49,328 bases of DNA from Armatimonadota bacterium (GTDB taxonomy: Bacteria > Armatimonadota > UBA5829 > JAUSEB01): assembly GCA_030649165.1 (NCBI GenBank), contig JAUSGG010000101.1:1-49328 (forward strand), written 5' to 3'. The position numbers and the translations under genes are program-made. The notes beneath the pieces are model-generated. The model was not told where the DNA came from. It worked only from the letters and a program-made list of their open reading frames with translations, and did not search any database. Shown in pieces: positions 24,466 through 32,257 of the stretch. The stretch's first letter is position 1. Each line of letters opens with the position of its first letter.

Positions 24466-27400
24466 GAAAACTCGTCCTCCCGCTGAGCATCGTCCTTCTA
24501 TTCCTAGTGGCGTCGCCGCGGCCCGTCCGGTGCGTGACGGCGGGAGTCACCCGGCAGGAGGTTCTCATCATTGTGAACCAGCAGAGCCCCGCCTCGCGGC
24601 GCATCGGGGAATACTACCGGGTGGCGAGAGGCATCCCGACGTCGAACGTCTGCTTTATCAACTGCCCAACTACCGAGACGACCACTATAACGACCTACCT
24701 CCAGCAGATCGAGACGCCGATCAAGAGTTTCCTTACGAACAACCAGTTGGAGGACCAGATAAAGCTGATCGTCACCACCAAAGGCGTGCCGCCGCGGATG
24801 GCGGAGGTCGACCGGATGGCGTCGGTCGATTCCGCCCTTGCGCTGCTGTTCAACCAAAGCGCCTGTGGCCGGGCGCCTGTGGGAGAGGCCACCATGCCGT
24901 TCTTCGGCGCGGTCCCAAACCCGTACTACGGCTCGGGAGACGCTTTCGCAAACTTCAGGTCCGCGTCCGCCAACGTTGCTATAGAGGCTTTCCCCCAGAT
25001 TGCGGACCTGGCGCTTCTGCCGAACGGGAACGTAGTGGCTGTCGGCGACAAGGGAGTGATAGTTCGCGGTTCCGCCGGAACCTGGTCCGTCATCGACGAC
25101 CAGAGGAAACACTACGTCCAGGGGAATTTCGGTTCGGTGTGTTTTGCCAACTCCAACGAGGGCTGGGCGGCGACCGACGACGGAAAGGTCGTCAGGACCG
25201 GCAACGGCGGCCTCGACTGGACGCGAATTCGGGCTTCGTCGAACGACCGGCTGAACGACATCGCGGCGCCCACCAATTCCGAAATCTACGTCGTAGGTGA
25301 GACGGTCATCAGCTCCACCGAGACACGTCCGTTAATACTGCACTATGTGAGTTCCTGGGTTTCGGAGCCGACTGGTTTGACTTCAGGCGCTTTGTACTCC
25401 GTGTCGGCGCCCGACACCGGAAACGTGTGGGCGTGCGGCTCGGGCGGGACCATCCTCCGGCGAACTGGAGGCGTTTGGGAGCGTCAGACCAACGGCGTGC
25501 CGAATACCGTCTATCGGTCTATCACAATGCGGAACGTGGCCGGCAACTACCACGGCTGGGCGGCCGGCGACGGAGGGACCATCCTTCACACTATCAACGG
25601 TGGAGATACCTGGGCGCAGCAGCCCGGCGGCCTGACAGGCCGGCTCTCGCAGGTCTTCGCGCTCGACTCGCTGAATGCCTGGGTCACGCCCGATTGGCAG
25701 GATTCGCGACTGCTGAAGACGACCGACGGTGGCGGGAATTGGCTGAGCGTCCAAAACGACTACAATGGCAAGTTCGCGGTCGCGTTCAGCAGCAACACGG
25801 ATGGTTATGCGGTCGGGGCGGACGGCAACAGTGGGAAGTTCTCCGTCCTGCACACGAGCGACGGCGGCGTTACGTGGTCGCCGGTCTTTCGGGGTCCCGA
25901 CACGCTCTGGCGGATCAAATACCTCGTGTGCCGGCTCGACGCGTACTCGGAAGACCGCAACGGCGACGGATTACCTGACGATGTGAAGGCGCTGATCGAC
26001 CGTGCCGTTTCGCCGGAGCCGTCAGGCGCGTTCGTGCTCGACATCGATCCTGGTCGAGATGCCTCGCCCGGCAGCAAGCTCGGCAACGATCAGCTTCGCG
26101 ACGCGCGCGCGGCGCTTTCCTCCGCGGGGGCGACAACTGTCCTGGACGAGGATTTGGGCGCCGGTTCGACGTTCATGACGGGCGAATGGCTTCAACAGAG
26201 ATTCGGCGCCGCCGTTCCGGTTGGCGGATACTGCAGTTGGGGGAGCAATGACTACGGCTCTCGGTCCACCACCCAATGGGCGCGGCCCGCGCTGGAGTGG
26301 AAGCCTGGGGCCGTCGCTATGTGCTACGTCAGCACGGACGGCAGGACGCTTAACGAGTCTGACTTCTTTGTCTCTTCGAGCAATTCCCTCGTGCGAGAGG
26401 GCAACTGGACTGACATCGACGTGGTTCACGCGAACAACGTCTACGTGGGCTGGCGCGCTGAGCTGCGCGACACAGCGTCCGGCATGACGTATTCGGCGAT
26501 CGCCGCGGCCGGACACGTAAGCGTGCCCTTCGCCGGCTCGGTCACTTCAGGCTACCTGGAGATCACAGTTCCCGATCCCGATAGTCCCGGTTCCTTCATC
26601 CCGCTTCCCGGGGCGAGAGTGAATGCAAGCGTATCGCAGCCGATATCGGGTGGAAACAATTATCACCTGCTCGTGCCTCAATCGCTGATTGCCGATCTGC
26701 TGAACGAAGGCTGTAGTGGGGCTATCGGAAATGTCTACGAGCCGTATCTGGACGGGACCGGGTGTCCCGACAAGGCGTTTCCCAAGTACTACTCCGGCTT
26801 CACGTGGGCCGAAAGCGCGTACGCGGGGTTGAGGTATCTGGGATGGCAGGAGGTCGTCATCGGCGACCCGCTGATGGCCCCGAACGCGCCGACTGTGAAG
26901 ATCGCGTCGCCGAAGAGGGGAGGGGCCGTGTCGGGAACAATTTCGGTGACGGCCGCGGCGACGGATCCCCGTGGAGTCAACCGGGCGGAACTGCTGTTGG
27001 ACGGCGCCTCGCGGGGCGTGGACACATCTCCTCCGTACCAATGGACGATCAACACCACCGGCGTCACTGACGGCAGGCACGGGCTGGAGGTTGCCGCATA
27101 TCGTGATGGACCGTCCGGAGTTACATATCGGGGCTACGACTATACGGAGATACTCGTCAGTAACAACGCGCCGATAGTGAACTCGCCCGGTGATGCCCTG
27201 TCCTTGCAGGAGGGCGCGTCAGTGACGATAGCGTCCGGCATAATCACGGCCGATTCGGACGCGCTCGGAGGCCGGTCGTACGTCGAGCATCCCGTGCGAT
27301 TTGCGGCGCTGGGCCTCACACCTCCCGCGGGCATAAGCTTAAACGAAGGCTTTGCGGTCTCGGCGACGGGGTCGATGACGACGGTTGAGGGCGAGAGACG

Positions 27401-27791
27401 GCTCGGAGCGTCGCAAATGGCCATCGGGGAATGGGTGGGATGCCCGGCCCCGATCGGTTTCGCGGAATACCTCCTGGGCGGTAAGCACAGCTCGCCCAAT
27501 GTTCCCGCGCTTCCAGGCGCGCACGGCGTCTACAACATTGGGCTGCTGGCCAAGGTGATCGGCAGGGTTACGACCGTCGGTTCCGACTATTTCTACCTCG
27601 ACGACGGCTCGGCGCTGATCGATAATTCGGGCAACGCCGGGGTACGCGTGGAGTGCGGGACCCTCGTCAAACCATCAACCACTCACGCCGCCGTAACGGG
27701 CATCGCCGGTGTCGAGACCGTTAACGGCGGCCTCGCGCGAGTTATCCGGGTGCGGAAACAGGAAGACATCGTGCCGGTGGCAGGGTTCTGA
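24462..27791 (+). CDS. TIGR03790-family secreted protein with inserted beta-propeller and C-terminal Ig-like and OB-like domains
   Basis: 1109 residues from the ATG at 24462 (GGAAGGAAG upstream), with a signal peptide near 1-24. The TIGR03790 domain starts at about 30 (VLIIVNQQSPASRRIGEYY, RGIPTSNVCFINCP, VTTKGVPPRM). It is broken at about 175 by a YCF48/BNR-like propeller (to about 475; DGGTILHTINGGDTWAQQ, RLLKTTDGGGNWLSVQ). It resumes with YLVCRLDAYSEDRNGDGLPD and YCSWGSNDYGS and ends with LGWQEVVIGDPLMAPN near 790-805. A bacterial Ig-like domain follows (about 805-890) and the C-terminus holds an OB-like module (GRVTTVGSDYFYLDDGS). The family has no known function. It is translationally coupled to the PEP-CTERM gene. 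Confidence 0.82.
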   Translation: MRKLVLPLSIVLLFLVASPRPVRCVTAGVTRQEVLIIVNQQSPASRRIGEYYRVARGIPTSNVCFINCPTTETTTITTYLQQIETPIKSFLTNNQLEDQIKLIVTTKGVPPRMAEVDRMASVDSALALLFNQSACGRAPVGEATMPFFGAVPNPYYGSGDAFANFRSASANVAIEAFPQIADLALLPNGNVVAVGDKGVIVRGSAGTWSVIDDQRKHYVQGNFGSVCFANSNEGWAATDDGKVVRTGNGGLDWTRIRASSNDRLNDIAAPTNSEIYVVGETVISSTETRPLILHYVSSWVSEPTGLTSGALYSVSAPDTGNVWACGSGGTILRRTGGVWERQTNGVPNTVYRSITMRNVAGNYHGWAAGDGGTILHTINGGDTWAQQPGGLTGRLSQVFALDSLNAWVTPDWQDSRLLKTTDGGGNWLSVQNDYNGKFAVAFSSNTDGYAVGADGNSGKFSVLHTSDGGVTWSPVFRGPDTLWRIKYLVCRLDAYSEDRNGDGLPDDVKALIDRAVSPEPSGAFVLDIDPGRDASPGSKLGNDQLRDARAALSSAGATTVLDEDLGAGSTFMTGEWLQQRFGAAVPVGGYCSWGSNDYGSRSTTQWARPALEWKPGAVAMCYVSTDGRTLNESDFFVSSSNSLVREGNWTDIDVVHANNVYVGWRAELRDTASGMTYSAIAAAGHVSVPFAGSVTSGYLEITVPDPDSPGSFIPLPGARVNASVSQPISGGNNYHLLVPQSLIADLLNEGCSGAIGNVYEPYLDGTGCPDKAFPKYYSGFTWAESAYAGLRYLGWQEVVIGDPLMAPNAPTVKIASPKRGGAVSGTISVTAAATDPRGVNRAELLLDGASRGVDTSPPYQWTINTTGVTDGRHGLEVAAYRDGPSGVTYRGYDYTEILVSNNAPIVNSPGDALSLQEGASVTIASGIITADSDALGGRSYVEHPVRFAALGLTPPAGISLNEGFAVSATGSMTTVEGERRLGASQMAIGEWVGCPAPIGFAEYLLGGKHSSPNVPALPGAHGVYNIGLLAKVIGRVTTVGSDYFYLDDGSALIDNSGNAGVRVECGTLVKPSTTHAAVTGIAGVETVNGGLARVIRVRKQEDIVPVAGF

Positions 27792-27812
27792 GGGTGCAGG
27801 GTCGGAAGCGGA

Positions 27813-27892
27813 GTTGAGGGTTGAGGGTTGAGAGAGGGAACCCCCATAGGGAACCCCCCGATCTTCTCCGACTCCTTCGACTCTTCCCACAT
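27813..27892 (+). repeat. 7-bp and 9-bp tandem repeats between convergent genes
   Basis: Three GTTGAGG/A heptamers (27813-27833), then GGGAACCCCC twice with a 4-base gap (about 27836-27860), then 9-bp units TCCGACTCC and TTCGACTCT (about 27866-27883). They fill the 102-bp spacer between the TIGR03790 gene and the helicase gene. Confidence 0.8.
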
Positions 27893-27893
27893 C

Positions 27894-30800
27894 TCACGAC
27901 TCTCGCGCCGGGCAGAGGGCCGCGTAGTCGCAGCGTCCGCACCTGAAATGGTCGGAAGTCGGCTGGAAATCACCGGATAAGATCAAGTCGGCCACAGACA
28001 GGACTTTGGTCTTAACCTCCTCAAGCTGCGTCTCGGTTCTGCTGCTCGATACGATCTCGTCGGAAGACAGGAAGTACAGGCTGAGGCGTTCCGGAACCAG
28101 ACCCAAACACTCCCTAACCGCAAGGGCGTACAGACTGAGCTGGAGATCGGCGTCCACATCCTTTTGCTCTTTCGGCTTTCCCGTCTTGTAGTCAATCACC
28201 TCGCACTTGCCGCCGCCGATTGGGTCAATCCGGTCAATGAACCCGTGGACGAAGTGCGGACCGACCGGCAGAGTGAACTTCCATTCGAGTTCCAGCGGTT
28301 TGATGGGCCTACCCTGATGACGCTCATACACCGAGCCGAGGCTGTGTTTCCCTTCCTGCCAGTAGGCTTCTTCCTGCGCTTTCAGAGCGTAACCGTCCCG
28401 CTGCCAGTGCTCCTTATACAGCCGCAGAAGGTCGTCCAGCGAAGGATTCTCCCCAGCCCGGACACGCTCGAAGAAACGACGCAGCGCAAGATGCACGGAA
28501 CTGCCGAATGAGAAGTAAGGCTGAGGTTTGCCCGGAATTTTGAATATACAGCCGAACTTGTAGGCCATCGGGCACTCCTCGTACGTGTTTATCTGGCTGT
28601 AGCTCAGATGGAGTGACCGCTCAGGAATATCCCGTCCCGCCGCGTCAATGAGGACCCGATATGCAAGCAGTTCGGTGACTCGCTCCTCCAGAGCAGGGTC
28701 GATATGGAGGTCGCTCCGGCGTCGGAACTCACTCAGCTTTTTGCCCCAGTTTTGGCCATCTGACGACTCGCGAAGAGACATGGCAAAAGAAAGCAAACCG
28801 ACGGTTTTCCGCAAGTCCTCCGGCCTGTCGAGTTGCGTCATGATCGTTCGACGGACATCGCGCTCGAGCAGGTCGATGTCCGACGCGGGTTCGACCGAGG
28901 AGTCGAAGTCCACTTCCGGGACCTCCACCAGGCGAATGGCGTCACCGGCTTCAAGGGCCTCCTGAACGAACACGGACGGCTTCACGCCCTTCTTTTCCAC
29001 GCAAGTCAGGTAGAGCCGCTCCCGCGCCCTTGTGAACGCCACGTAGGCCAGCCGCCGCTCCTCACGCTCGTGGAAGTCGCCGGGAGGCAGAGGCTCTTTC
29101 ATCAGCTCGTCAGGGAAGGGGATCTCTTCCTTCTTCTGAGTAGTTGGAAACCTTCGGCTGCACAGGCACGCTACGAAGACAAATGGCCATTCAAGTCCTT
29201 TGGCGGCGTGGACCGTCATCAACTGCACGGCGTCCGTGGAGTCCTCTACGGGTTCTTCCTCTTCGTCCGCCCCCGCTTCGAACAGCATATCCTGATAATC
29301 GGCGAAGGCGGCGAGGCTCTTGTCCTCGCTGAACGTCTCGAATTCCTGGACCTTGCGGAGATACTTGCCCAGGTTGGCCACCCGCTGGCGGCTGTCGGGC
29401 GAATCGTCGTGCAGATACCGCTTCAGAATCCAGGTGGAATCAATAATCTCACGACACGCCTCGCTTGCCGGTTTGGCCGCTGCGCTGGACGCGGCGTCAG
29501 CCAAATATTGCCGCGCTTTCAGAAGCCCGGCAAGTCCCGACTTGCTGAGGTCTTTGACGTTCTCGATTCTGCGCACAGCGTCTTCCAGACCCAGTTCCTG
29601 TGACCTGGCCCAGCCAGTGAGCCTTTGGAGATCAGTCGCCGGTATTGCAAAGTCTGTGAGCGAGAGGACCCGGAACAGCGACACGCCGTCAGCTCGCCCC
29701 GATACGACTCTGACCAGGGCAGCGATGTCCCGAATCTCCTCCTTTTTGTAGAACCCGGCCCCTCCAAGTATCCTGTAGGGAATCCGGCGGCGGACCAGAG
29801 CTTTTTCGAACTCCTCGCGGTGCCCGTGAGCGCGATATAGTATGGCAAAGTCCGACAGCCGCCTGTCCTCCGGATCGCGTTCGCCGGCGAGTCTCAGGAT
29901 TTCGCCCGCCACTGCCTCGGCCTCCGCGACGTAGGAGGGCGCCTTGATGACCGTCACTTTGTCCCCGGTCCCGTTGTCGGTCCAAAGCTCTTTTTCGGCC
30001 CTATAGCGATCGGAGTTGTTACTGATAAGGTGTTTGGCCACCGACAGGATGTTTCTGGTGGAGCGGTAGTTTTGGGTCAGCGCGAACACCTGTCGGCCGG
30101 CGTACAACTCGTCAAACCTCGCGAAGCTCGCGAATGACGCCCCTCGAAAGCGATAGATGCTCTGGTCAGGATCGCCTACCACGCACACCTTACGACCGGA
30201 CCCCGTAAGAAGGTTAAGCAGCTCGATCTGCGAAATGTTCGTGTCTTGAAACTCGTCCACCAGAACGAAGTCGTACCGGCCCTGGATTCTATGGCAAATG
30301 TCCGGATGCTCCCGCAGAATAGCGACGGCCATCGCGATCATATCTCCATAATCCACGGAGTTCTCCGCTTTTAACACGGTTTGATAGGAGGCGTAAAACC
30401 TGGCGACCTCCTCCGTCCTCTCGACTTCGGCCAGCCTTGCTTGCGCGTCGTCCAGGGTGAGCCTTCCCATTTCGGCTTCGTACGCGGCCCGAACGCCGGC
30501 GGCGTATCGGGCATAGTCGTCAGGCGTGACGGTCTCGTCCTTGGCGCGGCCTATGTGTCTCACTAGGTCCGCAACGTGCTTGAACGGATTGGTCTTCGGA
30601 AGGAAATGTCGGAGTTCGAAATCTTCTATCCGCCTGCGCGTCACGATCCAGGAGCCCGTGCCGTCGAGGACTCGCACGTTCTCTTTGAAACCGATGTCAT
30701 CGGCGAACTCGCGGACTATGTCCCAGCAAAACGAATGGAAGGTCGATATGTTGAACTCGTGGGCACGGTGGAGGAAAGTCAGGGTAATCCGCTCCAACAT

Positions 30801-30986
30801 CTCCTCCGCGGACTTGTTGCTGAAGGTTATCGCCAGAATCCGGCCCGGCTCCACGGCGGCCTGCTTCACGAGATGCTCGATCTTGGAGATAATGACCCGT
30901 GTTTTACCGGACCCGGGTCCCGCGACGATGACCGCGGGTCCGTCCAAGTAATCAACGGCAGCCTTTTGTTCGTCGTTCAGATTCAT
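27894..30986 (-). CDS. UvrD/PcrA-like helicase fused to a RecB-type PD-(D/E)XK nuclease
   Basis: 1030 residues. The SF1A helicase motifs are complete and in order: GPGSGKTRVI (Walker A, about 22-31), VLVDEFQDTN, VGDPDQSIYRFRGA, TQNYRST, QLMTVHAAKGLEWPFVF and RLAYVAFTRARERLYL. The C-terminal third has the nuclease core GFIDRIDPIGGGKCEVIDYKTGK, and a CGRCDYAALC ending whose cysteines may bind an Fe-S cluster. This layout resembles AddA- or AdnB-type subunits that resect double-strand breaks. No AddB or AdnA partner is adjacent. The start MNLNDEQKAAVDYLDG lies 6 bases after GAGGG; a Met codon is directly before it, and the 40-codon upstream extension is atypical. Divergent from sbcD. Confidence 0.92.
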   Translation of the reverse strand: MNLNDEQKAAVDYLDGPAVIVAGPGSGKTRVIISKIEHLVKQAAVEPGRILAITFSNKSAEEMLERITLTFLHRAHEFNISTFHSFCWDIVREFADDIGFKENVRVLDGTGSWIVTRRRIEDFELRHFLPKTNPFKHVADLVRHIGRAKDETVTPDDYARYAAGVRAAYEAEMGRLTLDDAQARLAEVERTEEVARFYASYQTVLKAENSVDYGDMIAMAVAILREHPDICHRIQGRYDFVLVDEFQDTNISQIELLNLLTGSGRKVCVVGDPDQSIYRFRGASFASFARFDELYAGRQVFALTQNYRSTRNILSVAKHLISNNSDRYRAEKELWTDNGTGDKVTVIKAPSYVAEAEAVAGEILRLAGERDPEDRRLSDFAILYRAHGHREEFEKALVRRRIPYRILGGAGFYKKEEIRDIAALVRVVSGRADGVSLFRVLSLTDFAIPATDLQRLTGWARSQELGLEDAVRRIENVKDLSKSGLAGLLKARQYLADAASSAAAKPASEACREIIDSTWILKRYLHDDSPDSRQRVANLGKYLRKVQEFETFSEDKSLAAFADYQDMLFEAGADEEEEPVEDSTDAVQLMTVHAAKGLEWPFVFVACLCSRRFPTTQKKEEIPFPDELMKEPLPPGDFHEREERRLAYVAFTRARERLYLTCVEKKGVKPSVFVQEALEAGDAIRLVEVPEVDFDSSVEPASDIDLLERDVRRTIMTQLDRPEDLRKTVGLLSFAMSLRESSDGQNWGKKLSEFRRRSDLHIDPALEERVTELLAYRVLIDAAGRDIPERSLHLSYSQINTYEECPMAYKFGCIFKIPGKPQPYFSFGSSVHLALRRFFERVRAGENPSLDDLLRLYKEHWQRDGYALKAQEEAYWQEGKHSLGSVYERHQGRPIKPLELEWKFTLPVGPHFVHGFIDRIDPIGGGKCEVIDYKTGKPKEQKDVDADLQLSLYALAVRECLGLVPERLSLYFLSSDEIVSSSRTETQLEEVKTKVLSVADLILSGDFQPTSDHFRCGRCDYAALCPARES

Positions 30987-31048
30987 CATAGACCCTCGAA
31001 GTACCTTTAGGCCCGGCTGCCGATTTTTCCTGCGAGGTCTCCGTTCCC

Positions 31049-31076
31049 CTCCACTCCTTCCACTCCTCCCGCAAAT
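31049..31076 (+). repeat. 9-bp degenerate tandem repeat in the helicase/sbcD divergent spacer
   Basis: Units CTCCACTCC and TTCCACTCC, followed by a decayed TCCCGCAAA. They lie in the 131-bp spacer that must hold both promoters. Confidence 0.7.
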
Positions 31077-31117
31077 CCCCCTTGCGCCGAAGGCGATAAT
31101 CAGCGACAATATGGAAA

Positions 31118-32254
31118 ATGCGTATTGTTCACCTCGCGGACCTGCATCTGGGGTACCGCGCGTATAATCGGGTAACGTCCCAGGGGATCAACCGGCGCGA
31201 AGCCGACGTCTTCAATGCGTTCAGGGCGGCTTTGGACAAGACTGTCGAAATCCAGCCGGACCTTATCATTATCGCAGGGGACCTGTTTCACTCCGTCCGG
31301 CCAAGCAACCTGGTCATTCAGCACACGTTCAGCGCGTTTCTGGATCTTCGGGGCAAGTCGGGCGCGCCGATCATCGTGATCGGCGGCAATCACGACTCGC
31401 CAAAATCAGTCGATACCGGATGTATACTCGACCTGCTGGCGAACATACCGGACGTCTACGTTGCTCACAGCGAGTACAGCGGGATTCGCCTGCAAAACCT
31501 CGATACGACCGTCTTCTGCTTATGCCATCGCGCCCTTCCTTCTCTCAAAGAGCTGAAACTGGAGCCTGATCCACAGAGCCGCTGCAATATTCTGACTCTT
31601 CACGGCTCCATCGAGGGCGTGGCGCGCGATTTTACCGACGTTTATATGGTCCGGCGCGAGGACATTCTGAGCGACGCATGGGATTACGTCGCCTGCGGGC
31701 ACTTTCACATCCGCACCAGGCTTGCGGACAACGCTTTCTACTCAGGCTCAACGGAGTTCACCAGTTTTAACATTTGGGAGGAGCGCGAAACGCCGAAGGG
31801 ATTCGTCGAGTACGACACCGACAGTAGACAAATGACCCCCCACGAACTGCCGACGCGGCCCGTGATCGAGCTGAACACAATCGATGCCGGAGGGCTCACG
31901 GCCGCCGAAGTCAACGATTCCATCGAGCGTCGTGTCGCCGGGATAGACGGCGGCCACACGGACAAGATCATTCGCCTCGTCGTCGAGAACCTTCCGCGGC
32001 AGGCAATGGTCGATCTCGACTACGCGCTTGTACGCCAGATAAAGGCGGAAGCCCTCCATTTCGAGCTGCAGTGCCGCCGGCCCGGAAAAGACGGGAAGCG
32101 AGCTGACAATGCTCGCGCTCAGACAAGGCCGTTGGAAGTCGAGTGGCGCGAGTTCATCGGCGACAACGTCGAGATTCCGGGCGGCGTAGAGCGCGCGAAG
32201 CTATTGGAACTCGGACTGCAGTACCTTGCCGGACAGGAGATCCCCGCGGAGTAG
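31118..32254 (+). CDS. sbcD: SbcD (Mre11-type) DNA exonuclease subunit
   Basis: 378 residues of calcineurin-like phosphoesterase. The metal-binding motifs are DLHLG (about 7-11), AGDLFHS, GGNHDSPKS and GHFH (about 195). With SbcC it forms the ATP-dependent nuclease that opens hairpins and cleans protein-blocked DNA ends. The sbcC GTG begins 3 bases after this stop, so they are an operon. The ATG has only a weak GGA upstream. Confidence 0.96.
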   Translation: MRIVHLADLHLGYRAYNRVTSQGINRREADVFNAFRAALDKTVEIQPDLIIIAGDLFHSVRPSNLVIQHTFSAFLDLRGKSGAPIIVIGGNHDSPKSVDTGCILDLLANIPDVYVAHSEYSGIRLQNLDTTVFCLCHRALPSLKELKLEPDPQSRCNILTLHGSIEGVARDFTDVYMVRREDILSDAWDYVACGHFHIRTRLADNAFYSGSTEFTSFNIWEERETPKGFVEYDTDSRQMTPHELPTRPVIELNTIDAGGLTAAEVNDSIERRVAGIDGGHTDKIIRLVVENLPRQAMVDLDYALVRQIKAEALHFELQCRRPGKDGKRADNARAQTRPLEVEWREFIGDNVEIPGGVERAKLLELGLQYLAGQEIPAE

Positions 32255-32257
32255 AAA

